DNA from: Desulfobacteraceae bacterium
Lineage (GTDB): Bacteria > Desulfobacterota > Desulfobacteria > Desulfobacterales > Desulfobacteraceae
Assembly (NCBI GenBank): GCA_004796375.1
Contig: QZLA01000187.1
Span: forward strand, 1 to 46,842
Direction of reading: 5' to 3'
DNA length: 46,842 nucleotides
Shown here: positions 8,700 through 17,423 of the stretch, piece by piece
How the letters are laid out: each line of letters begins with the position of its first letter
Numbering within the stretch: position 1 is the first letter of the stretch
Program-made: the position numbers and the translations under genes
The notes under the pieces: generated by a model
The model's input: the letters and a program-made list of their open reading frames with translations, nothing else
Database searches by the model: none
Told to the model about the DNA's origin: nothing

Positions 8700-8725
8700 C
8701 AAATCCGATTGATTTAAACTATTAC
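8696..8725 (+). promoter_or_regulatory. Sigma-70-like promoter of the ligase/ABC transporter operon
   Basis: TTGACA (8696-8701) is a perfect -35 box, followed at 18 bp by TATTAC (8720-8725), a four-of-six -10. The -35 overlaps the stop codon of the upstream kinase gene. The stretch from the -35 to the downstream palindrome closely resembles the promoter at 24732, with the same TTGACAAA start and the same AGACTGAGCGCTCG end. Confidence 0.65.
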
Positions 8726-8733
8726 TGACATCA

Positions 8734-8753
8734 AAGACTGAGCGCTCGTTAGG
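8734..8753. promoter_or_regulatory. Putative TetR operator, copy 1
   Basis: A palindromic core GAGCGCTC (8740-8747) in the context AGACTGAGCGCTCGTTAGG, just downstream of the promoter where a bound repressor would block initiation. The same core and flanks appear at 24772-24791 and, in the most symmetrical form, at 24621-24640 beside tetR. I found no other GAGCGCTC in the window. Assignment to the TetR at 23915-24577 is inference from this distribution. Confidence 0.75.
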
Positions 8754-8763
8754 AAAGCTTTCT

Positions 8764-8799
8764 TGCAGCGGGGGATGGCTGAAAAGCCCAAGGGCTGCA
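8764..8799 (+). other. Structured 5' leader hairpin with GAAA tetraloop
   Basis: Outer arms TGCAGC (8764-8769) and GCTGCA (8794-8799) enclose a GGCT-GAAA-AGCC stem-loop (8777-8788) closed by a GNRA-type tetraloop. It lies in the leader between the promoter and the first gene of the operon. No known riboswitch class is recognised; it may only stabilise the transcript. Confidence 0.3.
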
Positions 8800-8857
8800 C
8801 GCCTGATGAACTGAAAGATTAACATTATTGATTCGTTTTACGGAGAAACAAACCAGA

Positions 8858-10381
8858 ATGAATAATCTTCGCAGTTTGACACTTTTTGACATCTATGAAC
8901 AACATGCAAACCACTCGGGCCAGCTCACCGCCATTCACGCCAACGGACATGACACCTCCTATGCCGATCTGTTTGAACACACCTGTCGGCTGATCAACGG
9001 ACTTGGGGCATTGAATCTCAAGCCCGGCAGCCGTATCGGTGTTCTGAGCGCCAATCACCCGGCGTTTTTCCATCTGTTCGGGGCAGCCAGCGCACTGGGC
9101 CTGTCACTTGTCCTGATCAACCGGCGTCTCAGTTACGAAGAGATCAGCGGTATTGTGGAAGATACCACACCGCAGATATTGATCAGTGACAGCGGCCTTG
9201 CAGATACGGCTGAAAAACTTGCAGGCCGGTTCGAATTTTTGAACCAATGCTTCGTCATTGATCCCGAAAACACGACCTCACAGAATTACGACGATTTTTC
9301 AACACTATACAAAAATGACGCTTCGAACCCCGTACCAACCGGCAGTGGGGATGACCCGTTCATCATCATCCACACAGCAGCCGTCCAAGGGAAACCCCGT
9401 GGTGCCATACTCAGTCAGGAAAATGCGATCCTGGCCAGTATGCAGGCCGCTTGGACCTTTGGTATGGATTCCTCCTGGGCACACCTGAATATTCTGCCCC
9501 TGTTCCATATCATGGGGGTAAACCTTGGCCTGGGAACCCTGCTTGCAAAAGGCAAAAACGTCATTCTTGAAAAATTTGACCCCAACCTGACATTAGACCT
9601 TATCCAGAGCCAGGATATAAGCATTATCGGCTCTTTCCCTCCTATATTGAATACCCTGATGGAAGCGGCACAAGACGGCCGGTTCGACCTGTCCAGCCTG
9701 AAAGTTGCAGCCGGGATTGAAACACCGGAAGTGGTTGAGAAATGGGAATCCATGACATCTTCAAAATTCTGGACCATGTATGGGCAAACCGAGACATCAG
9801 GGCTGATCACCTTTTCAGAATACTTTGCAAAACCGGGCTCAGCTGGAAAACTTTCCATGCTGGCAAACATTGAAATTGTGGATGACTTTGACAACGCGCT
9901 CCCATCGGGCAGTACCGGAGAGATCGTGGTCAGGGGCCCTCTGGTGTTCCAGGGATATTGGAATGCCGACGACCTGAATGCCCACACCTTCAGAGAAGGC
10001 TGGCACCACACCGGCGATCTCGGTATGATTGATACCGATGGATTTCTGTTTTTCAAAGGCCGGAAGGCCGAAAAAGAACTGATCAAACCGGGTGGGGAAA
10101 ATGTGTTTCCAGCCGAGGTGGAAAAAGTCATTTTGGCGCATTCGGCCATCAAGGATGTTTGCGTTTTCGGTGTGCCGGACCCGAAATTCGGGGAAGGCAT
10201 CAAGGCCGTCTGCTCCCTCAACGAAGGACAGGCCCTGACAGCCGAAGCACTGGTGGCGTTTACGGCCAGCAAAATTGCAGGGTATAAGAAACCCAGGTAT
10301 GTTGAGTTCATATCCGAACTGCCTAAAGCGGATGACGGCTCAATTGACCGACAGGCGGTAAAGCAACAGTACAGCAACTAA
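8858..10381 (+). CDS. Acyl-CoA synthetase-like AMP-binding protein lacking the usual catalytic lysine
   Basis: A 507-residue member of the ANL (acyl-CoA synthetase) superfamily, expected to activate a carboxylic acid to its CoA thioester through an acyl-adenylate. Motifs: a divergent A3 loop HTAAVQGKPRGAILS in place of TSGTTGxPKG, YGQTETSG, the hinge region GWHHTGDLGMIDTDG, and the A8 region GRKAEKELIKPGGENVFPAEVE. The A10 segment reads LPKADDGSIDRQ, so the lysine normally in GK is Ser495; Lys490 is nearby. Activity may therefore be reduced or limited to the thioester half-reaction. I chose ATG 8858 (GGAG at 8842-8845, spacing 12) over a TTG at 8828 with no SD. First gene of the transporter operon, behind the operator at 8734. 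Confidence 0.85.
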   Translation: MNNLRSLTLFDIYEQHANHSGQLTAIHANGHDTSYADLFEHTCRLINGLGALNLKPGSRIGVLSANHPAFFHLFGAASALGLSLVLINRRLSYEEISGIVEDTTPQILISDSGLADTAEKLAGRFEFLNQCFVIDPENTTSQNYDDFSTLYKNDASNPVPTGSGDDPFIIIHTAAVQGKPRGAILSQENAILASMQAAWTFGMDSSWAHLNILPLFHIMGVNLGLGTLLAKGKNVILEKFDPNLTLDLIQSQDISIIGSFPPILNTLMEAAQDGRFDLSSLKVAAGIETPEVVEKWESMTSSKFWTMYGQTETSGLITFSEYFAKPGSAGKLSMLANIEIVDDFDNALPSGSTGEIVVRGPLVFQGYWNADDLNAHTFREGWHHTGDLGMIDTDGFLFFKGRKAEKELIKPGGENVFPAEVEKVILAHSAIKDVCVFGVPDPKFGEGIKAVCSLNEGQALTAEALVAFTASKIAGYKKPRYVEFISELPKADDGSIDRQAVKQQYSN

Positions 10382-10398
10382 AAACAGCATGATAAGTT

Positions 10399-10420
10399 CC
10401 CCCCGCTGATGTAAGGGGGG
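10399..10420 (+). other. Intercistronic C6/G6 hairpin
   Basis: CCCCCC (10399-10404) and GGGGGG (10415-10420) form a short all-GC stem with a 10-nt loop between the ligase gene and livG. No T tract follows, so it is more likely an mRNA-stability or partial attenuation element than a full terminator. Confidence 0.35.
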
Positions 10421-10457
10421 CGGTATTAACGTTCTGACAGCTATATTGGGATGGTTT

Positions 10458-11219
10458 ATGACGCAATTAACTATTTCGGATGTCACTCTTTCTTTTGGCG
10501 GGCTTAAAGCGCTTTCCAAAGTGAACATGACCATAGAACCCGGTCTGATCACCTCTGTCATCGGCCCCAACGGCGCCGGTAAAACCAGTTTGCTGAATTG
10601 TATTTCAGGATTCTACCATCCAACCCGGGGGGATATATTCTACAAGGAGAAACCCCTGACCCACGCCTCCCCCCACCAAGTGTCCAATATGGGCATTGCA
10701 AGGGCATTTCAAAATCTTGAGCTGTTTTCAGGTCTCTCGGTCCTGGACAACCTGCTGCTGGCCCGTCACCAGAACTTGAAATACAGTTTCTGGCACGCCA
10801 TCCTTTTTTTCGGGAAGGCCTCGAGAATCGAAGCAGAAAACCGTGCATATGTCGAGGATGTCATCGATTTCATGGAACTTGAGCCCTACCGGAAAAGCCT
10901 GGTGGGAAATCTGAGTTACGGGGTTCAGAAAAAGGTGGAGGTGGCAAGGGCGCTGACACTGGCTCCGGACATCCTTCTGCTGGACGAGCCCATGGCCGGT
11001 ATGAACCTGGAGGAAAAAGAGGATATTGTAAGGTTTGTGATGGATATCCAGAAAGAACGGGGGATCACAGTCGTTCTGGTTGAACATGATCTGGGGGTTG
11101 TAATGGATATATCCGACCGGATCTATGTTCTGGACTTTGGCGAGGTCATCGGCTCAGGCACTCCGAAAGAAGTTGCCCAGAATCCTAAAGTAATCGAAGC
11201 CTATATCGGGGAGGAATAG
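10458..11219 (+). CDS. livG: Branched-chain-type ABC transporter ATP-binding protein LivG
   Basis: Cytoplasmic ATPase of a HAAT-family importer, 253 residues, the normal length. Walker A is GPNGAGKTS (residues 36-44), the signature is LSYGVQKKVEVARAL, Walker B ILLLDEPMAGMN and the H-loop VEHDLGVVMD. The helical segment after the Q-loop contains GIARAFQNLELFSGLSVLDN, typical of LivG rather than LivF. I chose ATG 10458, preceded by GGGATGG, over the upstream TTG at 10446. The gene is followed 4 nt later by an acyl-CoA synthetase, with the permeases, binding protein and second ATPase further down, so a full importer is encoded. Sitting between two CoA-ligase genes suggests that the cargo is a carboxylic acid rather than an amino acid; this is inference. 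Confidence 0.93.
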   Translation: MTQLTISDVTLSFGGLKALSKVNMTIEPGLITSVIGPNGAGKTSLLNCISGFYHPTRGDIFYKEKPLTHASPHQVSNMGIARAFQNLELFSGLSVLDNLLLARHQNLKYSFWHAILFFGKASRIEAENRAYVEDVIDFMELEPYRKSLVGNLSYGVQKKVEVARALTLAPDILLLDEPMAGMNLEEKEDIVRFVMDIQKERGITVVLVEHDLGVVMDISDRIYVLDFGEVIGSGTPKEVAQNPKVIEAYIGEE

Positions 11220-11223
11220 ATTG

Positions 11224-13149
11224 ATGAGTGATACGGATAAACTGCTTGACTACACCATTCCTCAACTGCTTCGCTGGCGGGTCGGCCAGACCCCTCAAAG
11301 ACCGGCTTTAAGGGAAAAAGACTTTGGGATCTGGAACACCTACACCTGGGAAGATTACTATGACCATGTGCGGAAAACTGCCTTAGGGCTCAAAGAGTTA
11401 GGTATTGGCAAGGAAGACACCATTGCCATCATTTCAGACAATATCCCGGAACTGGTGTTCATCGCTATCGGTGCCCATTCCGTGGGTGCCATGTCTGCCG
11501 GGATCTACCAGACCAGTATGCCCCATGAAATCGCCCAGATCCTCCAGTATCTGAAGGTAAGCGCCGTGTTCTGTGACAACCAGGAACAGGTGGACAAGGT
11601 ATTGGATGTCCGGGACCAGATCCCCAGGGTCAAAAAGGTGATTTTCGAAGACCCGCGGGGTATGAGGGAGTATATGTCCGATGACTGGTTCATCGATATC
11701 CGGGAACTTTACAAGATGGGAGGAGCGGTCCACGACAAGGAACCCGACCTGTTCGAGAGCCTTGTTGACCACGGTCATCCGGATGATCCATGCCATCTGT
11801 GCCTCACCTCCGGTACCACAGGCCTTCCCAAGGGCACCATGATGACCCATAGAAATTATATCAATATGGGCGTCCAGATCACAAAGGTGGATCCCTTGGA
11901 ATCCACGGATGAATACGTATCTTTTCTCCCCTTTGCCTGGATCGGTGAACAGATGAACTCATTCGGGGTTGCCATGGCCACGGGAATTACCATTAACTTC
12001 CCTGAATCCGTGGAAACCGCCATGTCGGATCTCAAAGAGATCGGCCCCCATTTCATGTTCGGCGCACCCCGGATCTATGAAACCATACGGTCGGAAATCT
12101 GGCTCAAGATTGACCAGTCCTACTGGCTCAATAAAAAATTCTACAACTATTTCATGGATATCGGCCTGAAGGCAGCCAAATACCGCATGACCGGCGAAGC
12201 CATGCCGCTGGGCCTCAAGGCGCTGTCCTGGCTGGGTACCCAGATGGTGTTCAGGCCCCTGGTCAACCAGATCGGCCTGCTGCGCCTCAGAAGGGCTTAT
12301 ACCGGCGGGGCTGCACTAGGACCGGAGCTGTTCACCTTTTATCAGGCCATCGGGGTGAACCTCAAACAGATATACGGCCAGACCGAAATTACCGGTATCG
12401 CCTATATGCACCGGGACGGGGATGTCCGGCCCGAAACAGTGGGCAAGCCCCTGCCCGGGACCGATTGCAAAATCTCCGAAGAGGGTGAGATCCTCTCAAG
12501 ATCAGCATCTGTATCACCGGGTTATTATGACCTGCCTGAAAAAAGCGAAGAACTTCTGGAAGGGGGATGGCTTCATTCCGGTGATGCCGGTTTCATTGAT
12601 GAACACGGTCATCTGGTGGTGATTGACCGGCTCTCCGACGTCATGCACAACAATAAAGGAGAGATGTTTTCCCCCATGTTCCTGGAGAACGCCCTGAAAT
12701 TCAGCCCCTATATCAAGGAGGCCGTGATATACGGAAACAAAGAGGACTTTGTGGCCTGCCTGATCAACATCGACCCCATTGTGGTAGGGAAATGGGCCGA
12801 GGACAGGGGGATTTCCTACACCACCTATATGGACCTTTCAGGTAAGCCCGAGGTGGCGGACCTGATGATGGAACAGGTGATTGATGTCAACTCAAGGGCG
12901 GAAAAAGAGCATTTTAAAATCAAGCGCTTTGCCCTGCTCTACAAACTGCTGGATGTGGATGACGGCGAATTGACCAAGACCGGGAAAATCCGGAGAAAAT
13001 TCGTCCAGGAGCGCTACCAGAACCTGTATGATTCCCTGTATAATGAATCGATTCATGAAAAAGACGTGGAAGCCTCTTTCCAATATCAGGATGGACAGTC
13101 CACAACCGTAAAAACCAATATTAAATTCTACACGGTGAAAGGAATCTAG
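11224..13149 (+). CDS. Long-chain-type acyl-CoA synthetase (AMP-forming)
   Basis: A 641-residue ANL enzyme of the FAA1/FadD-like group, expected to convert a carboxylate, ATP and CoA to acyl-CoA, AMP and PPi. The adenylation motif is intact, LTSGTTGLPKGTMMTHRN (around residue 193), as are YGQTEITG, GWLHSGDAGFID and the A8-like segment DRLSDVMHNNKGEMFSP. The C-terminus has TKTGKIRRKF with the catalytic lysine present, unlike the first ligase of the operon. The start is ATG 11224 after GGGGAGGA, which overlaps the livG stop; a TTG just before it is less likely. The stop abuts the livH start with no gap, indicating tight coupling to the transporter. Substrate chain length cannot be read from the sequence. 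Confidence 0.9.
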   Translation: MSDTDKLLDYTIPQLLRWRVGQTPQRPALREKDFGIWNTYTWEDYYDHVRKTALGLKELGIGKEDTIAIISDNIPELVFIAIGAHSVGAMSAGIYQTSMPHEIAQILQYLKVSAVFCDNQEQVDKVLDVRDQIPRVKKVIFEDPRGMREYMSDDWFIDIRELYKMGGAVHDKEPDLFESLVDHGHPDDPCHLCLTSGTTGLPKGTMMTHRNYINMGVQITKVDPLESTDEYVSFLPFAWIGEQMNSFGVAMATGITINFPESVETAMSDLKEIGPHFMFGAPRIYETIRSEIWLKIDQSYWLNKKFYNYFMDIGLKAAKYRMTGEAMPLGLKALSWLGTQMVFRPLVNQIGLLRLRRAYTGGAALGPELFTFYQAIGVNLKQIYGQTEITGIAYMHRDGDVRPETVGKPLPGTDCKISEEGEILSRSASVSPGYYDLPEKSEELLEGGWLHSGDAGFIDEHGHLVVIDRLSDVMHNNKGEMFSPMFLENALKFSPYIKEAVIYGNKEDFVACLINIDPIVVGKWAEDRGISYTTYMDLSGKPEVADLMMEQVIDVNSRAEKEHFKIKRFALLYKLLDVDDGELTKTGKIRRKFVQERYQNLYDSLYNESIHEKDVEASFQYQDGQSTTVKTNIKFYTVKGI

Positions 13150-14043
13150 ATGAGCTATTTTTTCCAGATTGTTGTCAGCGGGATGGTGGTCGGCTCCATC
13201 TATGCCCTGGCTGCCCTTGGCCTGGTACTGGTGTATAAATCCAGCCGGGTGGCCAATTTTGCACACGGCCAGATCATAGCTGCCGGCGCATTTATCACCT
13301 TTTACCTGACCACAACCGTGGGGATTCCGATCTTCTTTTCATTTCTGGCCAGCATGGTCATCACCTTTTTTCTGGCCATGAGTGTAGAGCGAATCTTTTT
13401 GCGGCGGCTTATCGGGGAACCGATCATTTCGGTCATTATGGTCACCATCGGCCTGGCCTCCATCATTGACGGCCTGATCTATCTGACCCCTTTTGGTACG
13501 GAAAACTTTTCCTTTCCGCCGTTCCTGCCCCAGGATCCTCTGTCCCTGGGCGGGGTGTCCATCTCATGGACCCAGCTGGTCGGCATGATCATCACCTTTA
13601 TCATGATCGGCGGTTTTTCCTGGTTTTTTAAAAAATCCACCGTAGGGATATCCATGAGGGCCGTGTCGGATGATCAGTTCGGCTCCATGTCCGTGGGCAT
13701 CTCCGTACCCAGGGTGTTTGGCCTGGCCTGGGCCACAGCCGGTTTGTCCGCGGCCGCTGCCGGGTGTATTATCGGCAACATTACCGGACTGAATTTTGAT
13801 ACCCTGCATGCCTTTGGTATTGTGGTGTTCCCCGTGGTCATACTGGGCGGACTGGATTCCATCCTGGGTGCGGTCGTGGCCGGCATTATCATGGGCCTGA
13901 TCCAGCAGTTTGCCAGCGGTTACCTGGACGGCAACTGGGGACTGAACGGTACGGGCGACGTGATGCCCTATGTCATATTACTCATCATTCTTCTGTTTAA
14001 GCCCCACGGTTTATTCGGTATTCATGAAATTGAACGGGTGTAG
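13150..14043 (+). CDS. livH: ABC transporter permease LivH
   Basis: Inner-membrane permease of a branched-chain-amino-acid-type importer, 297 residues and almost entirely hydrophobic helices. The family signature near the N-terminus is visible as VLVYKSSRVANFAHGQI (about residues 26-42), and the cytoplasmic coupling region contains STVGISMRAVSDDQFGSMSVGI. The ATG directly follows the TAG of the acyl-CoA synthetase gene, and livM begins 3 nt after the stop. It should form a heterodimer with LivM and receive ligand from the binding protein at 15235. Related permeases carry urea, short amides or aromatic acids, so the name reflects family and not a proven substrate. Confidence 0.93.
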   Translation: MSYFFQIVVSGMVVGSIYALAALGLVLVYKSSRVANFAHGQIIAAGAFITFYLTTTVGIPIFFSFLASMVITFFLAMSVERIFLRRLIGEPIISVIMVTIGLASIIDGLIYLTPFGTENFSFPPFLPQDPLSLGGVSISWTQLVGMIITFIMIGGFSWFFKKSTVGISMRAVSDDQFGSMSVGISVPRVFGLAWATAGLSAAAAGCIIGNITGLNFDTLHAFGIVVFPVVILGGLDSILGAVVAGIIMGLIQQFASGYLDGNWGLNGTGDVMPYVILLIILLFKPHGLFGIHEIERV

Positions 14044-14046
14044 CCT

Positions 14047-15141
14047 ATGTCAACGAATCAATGGTTAGCAACAGGAAATTTCAATACAGCGTATCAACAG
14101 GAACAGAGAAACTTTCTGACCCATCTGGACCGGTCCATCTTTTCCATTTTCCTCATCCTGCTCTATGTGTGGATTCCCCTAATGGATCTGAGCAACAAAT
14201 ACATGCTGGTCGTGGATAATATTCTGATTGCCATTGTGGCGGTCATGGGATTGAACCTGGTCACCGGTTTTGCCGGCCTGATCTCCATCGGTCATGCCGC
14301 ATTTGTGGGTATCGGTGCCTATACAGTGGCCTCATTCTGCCAGGTGATCGGCGACCGGCATATCATCATCACCCATTTCTGGCCGGTCATGATTGTTATC
14401 AGCGGATTTGTCGGGGCGGCCTTCGGGGCCGTGGTCGGCCTTCCGGCCCTGAGACTCAAGCATCTGTACCTGGCCATCGCCACCCTGTCCTTCCAGATGA
14501 TTTTCCAGTGGGTCATCAACTTCATGTCCTTTTTCAACCAGGGACAGACCATTTTTGTGGGCCGGGTGTTCTGGTTCACCGGCAAGGTGGGAAGAAAGGA
14601 CCACTATATGTTCTGGTACTTTGTGATCCTGACCATTGTGGTGATCCTGGGATTCGGCATCCGCAACCTGTTGAAAACCAAGTACGGGCGGTGCCTGGTT
14701 GCAGTCAGGGACAATGACCGGGCCGCGGATGCCATGGGCATGAACCCGGGATTGACCAAGGTGTACGCCTTTGCCCTGGCCGGTTTCTTTGCCGGTGTGG
14801 CCGGCGCTCTTCACGCCTATGTCTACCGGGGTGTGGGATTTGAATCCTTTACCCTGCATGAGTCTGTCGGGTATCTGGCCATGGCCATTGTCGGCGGGCT
14901 GGGCACCCTGAACGGGTCCTTCTGGGGACCGACCGCCCTCAAGTATCTGGATCTGCAGGTCGAGCACCTGTCTGAAGTAGCCGGTCAGTATCTGCCCTCC
15001 ACCATGAACCTGTCAACGGCCATGAAGCCGTTTACCTTCGGGCTGGTGATCGTTCTCTTCCTCATGTTTGAGCCCAGGGGGATTGCCAACTGGTGGCGGA
15101 TTGCAAAATCGTATACCAAGCTGTGGCCATTCCGGTATTGA
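14047..15141 (+). CDS. livM: ABC transporter permease LivM
   Basis: Second inner-membrane permease of the importer, 364 residues. The first 35 residues are polar (MSTNQWLATGNFNTAYQQEQ), followed by hydrophobic helices. The LivM signature is VTGFAGLISIGHAAFVGIGA, and the coupling segment reads GRCLVAVRDNDRAADAMGMN, where a permease contacts the ATPase. The C-terminal part has AIVGGLGTLNGSFWG, typical of the family. It starts 3 nt after livH in a continuous operon. The gap of 93 bases to the next gene carries a very strong SD (AAAGGAGGAA) for the binding protein, suggesting that component is made in excess. Confidence 0.93.
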   Translation: MSTNQWLATGNFNTAYQQEQRNFLTHLDRSIFSIFLILLYVWIPLMDLSNKYMLVVDNILIAIVAVMGLNLVTGFAGLISIGHAAFVGIGAYTVASFCQVIGDRHIIITHFWPVMIVISGFVGAAFGAVVGLPALRLKHLYLAIATLSFQMIFQWVINFMSFFNQGQTIFVGRVFWFTGKVGRKDHYMFWYFVILTIVVILGFGIRNLLKTKYGRCLVAVRDNDRAADAMGMNPGLTKVYAFALAGFFAGVAGALHAYVYRGVGFESFTLHESVGYLAMAIVGGLGTLNGSFWGPTALKYLDLQVEHLSEVAGQYLPSTMNLSTAMKPFTFGLVIVLFLMFEPRGIANWWRIAKSYTKLWPFRY

Positions 15142-15234
15142 CGGAACCTGTGAACGGATGCCCGCTTTTAAAATATGATGCGTCATTAACCCAAACCCAG
15201 CTAAACCAACATTAGCTAAAGGAGGAACAGAAAC

Positions 15235-16473
15235 ATGAAAACCAAAACCACGTTACTATTTAATGCGTTACTGGTTCTTGCGGTAGTGTTTGCGTTCTCA
15301 GCATCTGCCTGGGCCGGGAAAGTCTACAAGATAGGATTTTCCGGTGCCATAACAGGTCCGACATCTGATGCCGGAAACCCGCTCTCTAAAGGAATTGAAG
15401 ACTGGTTCAAGTATGTCAATGACACCAAAATGTTAGGGGATGACAAGATCGAATATATCATCCGGGATGACCAGTACAAGACCGATGTGACCAAGCGTAA
15501 TTTTGAAGAGTATCTGGATGAAGGCATTGTATTTTATCTGAACTACTCGACCGGCAGCACGTTAGGGTTGAAACGGGACTTTGAAGAGGAAGAGATGCCG
15601 GTGGCCCCCTCCTCCTACCATGAAGGAAACCTGGTGGACTCCAACTATATTTTCATCCCGGTGGCCACCTATTCTGAAAATGTGGTTGCCCTGGCTGAAT
15701 ATGTCAAAAACAACCATAAAGGTGCAGGCAATCCCAAAGTGGCCATGTTTATCCACCCGTCCGCTTTTGGCCGCGGCCCCCTTGAAGATACCAAGAAGGC
15801 TGTTGAAGCGGGTCTGGCCATTGATATCGTTGAGGTGGTGGAGCACGGCAAGGACCTGGACAACTCGGCCATGCTCAAACGCCTCATGAGCAAAGGGGTT
15901 CAGTATGTGATCTGCCATACCGTACAGTCACCGGTCGCCACCATGCTCAAAGATGCCAAACGACTGGGCGTCCAGGCAGCCTCTTTTGGTGAAGCAGGCA
16001 AACTTACCTTCCTGGGTGCGCATTACACCGGCGGCAGCGACCTGATCGCTCTGGCACCGGGTGCCTGTGAGGGCTTCTTATGGACCTGTTCCTATAACCT
16101 GACCTCTGAGGGCAATGCCAAAGCCAAAAAACAGCTGGATCTTGCCAAAAAATATGGACGGGATGACAAGGCCGCCAACTCGCATAACTATGCAGCCGGT
16201 ATACTCCAGGCCCAGATTCCCACCATGGCGATCATTGCAGCACAGAAAGCCGGGATGGAAGTGAATCCGGAAAACCTGTACAAGATGCTCCAGAAAATGA
16301 GCGGAGACAAGGCATTTGATTCCTTTGCCACAGTGGGACCGGTATCCTACTCCAATATTGACCGGATCGGCGTGGATCTGGTCAATATTTATGAGGTCAA
16401 AGGCGAGCAGTTCAAGGCCATCAGCTCTATTGAATCTGAGTTCATGAAAAAGGTAAGGGCAAGAATGAAATAG
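15235..16473 (+). CDS. livK: Periplasmic substrate-binding protein (LivK family)
   Basis: Extracytoplasmic ligand-binding protein of the importer, 412 residues. A cleavable signal peptide is visible, with Lys residues then LLFNALLVLAVVFAFSASAWA and likely cleavage after Ala27. The mature start KVYKIGFSGAITGPTSDAGN matches the type 1 periplasmic binding fold of HAAT proteins, in which the GAITG/P-TSD loop contacts the ligand carboxylate. There is no lipobox cysteine, so it is probably free in the periplasm. The SD AAAGGAGGAA is the strongest in the operon. The mature protein is longer than classical LivK/LivJ (about 345), closer to versions used for organic acids in metabolically versatile proteobacteria. 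Ligand unknown; operon context suggests a short or branched carboxylate. Confidence 0.9.
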   Translation: MKTKTTLLFNALLVLAVVFAFSASAWAGKVYKIGFSGAITGPTSDAGNPLSKGIEDWFKYVNDTKMLGDDKIEYIIRDDQYKTDVTKRNFEEYLDEGIVFYLNYSTGSTLGLKRDFEEEEMPVAPSSYHEGNLVDSNYIFIPVATYSENVVALAEYVKNNHKGAGNPKVAMFIHPSAFGRGPLEDTKKAVEAGLAIDIVEVVEHGKDLDNSAMLKRLMSKGVQYVICHTVQSPVATMLKDAKRLGVQAASFGEAGKLTFLGAHYTGGSDLIALAPGACEGFLWTCSYNLTSEGNAKAKKQLDLAKKYGRDDKAANSHNYAAGILQAQIPTMAIIAAQKAGMEVNPENLYKMLQKMSGDKAFDSFATVGPVSYSNIDRIGVDLVNIYEVKGEQFKAISSIESEFMKKVRARMK

Positions 16474-16517
16474 AACACCGCGGACATCGCACGAAATGCC
16501 CTGCGGTTTAACACCAG

Positions 16518-16564
16518 CACGCACCGGGGACAGGCCCTGATGGGATTTTTGATCCCGGTGCGTG
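16518..16564 (+). other. Hairpin between livK and livF
   Basis: CACGCACCGGG (16518-16528) and CCCGGTGCGTG (16554-16564) are perfect 11-bp arms around a 25-nt loop. There is no T tract right after it. In binding-protein operons such elements often stabilise the upstream message and reduce read-through, which fits high LivK and lower LivF levels. Confidence 0.5.
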
Positions 16565-16590
16565 TGACTTCAACATAAAAGAACGGGAAT

Positions 16591-17397
16591 ATGGAAAACA
16601 ATCTGCTGGAAGTCAATAATATTGAAGTGGTCTACAACGACATTATCCAGGTACTTCGAGGCGTCAGCCTCAATGTTCCCAAGGGCAGTATCGTGTCCCT
16701 TCTGGGTACCAACGGTGCCGGGAAAACCACCACGCTCAGGGCCATCAGCGGTCTGTTAAAGCCGGAAAACGGTGCCATTAAAGAGGGGTACATCAAATTT
16801 GACGGCAAGGACACCACACAGCTTCTTGGAACCGATATCGTCAAGCTCGGGTCTGTCATGGTCCCCGAAGGCCGCCGGGTGTTCAAGCACCTTACCGTCA
16901 ATGAAAACATCATTGTCGGATCCATTACCCGTAAAGACGGCTCAAAAAAGATCAAAGAAGACAATGAACTGATGTACAAGCATTTTCCCAGGCTTTCCAA
17001 GGTGACCAACCGGATGGCCGGGTACAGCTCCGGCGGTGAACAGCAGATGATCGCCATAGCCAGGGCCCTGATGGCTTCCCCTAAAATGCTTATGCTGGAC
17101 GAACCCTCTTTGGGTCTTGCCCCTTTGCTGGTCAAGGAGATATTTGAAAATATCCAGCGGATCAACCGGGAACTTGACACCACTATTCTTGTTGTGGAGC
17201 AGAACGCCAAGGTGGCTTTGAGTATCTCAGATTATGCCTATATCATGGAATCCGGAAAAATCGTGCTTGAGGGCCCCTCTGATGAGCTGCAGAACAACCC
17301 GGATGTTAAAGAGTTTTATATGGGAATCACCAAAGGCGGCGGTAGAAAATCATTTAAGGACGTCAAATCCTATAAACGGCGTAAACGCTGGATGTAA
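16591..17397 (+). CDS. livF: Branched-chain-type ABC transporter ATP-binding protein LivF
   Basis: Second ATPase of the importer, 268 residues. Walker A is GTNGAGKTT, the signature segment YSSGGEQQMIAIARALM, Walker B MLMLDEPSLGLAP and the H-loop VVEQNAKVAL, the glutamine-for-histidine-context version usual in LivF. The C-terminal extension is basic (GRKSFKDVKSYKRRKRWM), some 20 residues longer than E. coli LivF. It comes after livK, 117 bases downstream past a hairpin, and before the UspA-receiver fusion, 26 bases further. LivF pairs with LivG to energise LivHM. Confidence 0.92.
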   Translation: MENNLLEVNNIEVVYNDIIQVLRGVSLNVPKGSIVSLLGTNGAGKTTTLRAISGLLKPENGAIKEGYIKFDGKDTTQLLGTDIVKLGSVMVPEGRRVFKHLTVNENIIVGSITRKDGSKKIKEDNELMYKHFPRLSKVTNRMAGYSSGGEQQMIAIARALMASPKMLMLDEPSLGLAPLLVKEIFENIQRINRELDTTILVVEQNAKVALSISDYAYIMESGKIVLEGPSDELQNNPDVKEFYMGITKGGGRKSFKDVKSYKRRKRWM

Positions 17398-17423
17398 GTT
17401 CATCAATAGCACAGGAGTGGAAT

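Noticed and set aside
9415-10377. Open frame of 320 codons antisense to the first acyl-CoA ligase
   Set aside because: Serine-rich low-information translation, as expected from the opposite strand of a coding region.
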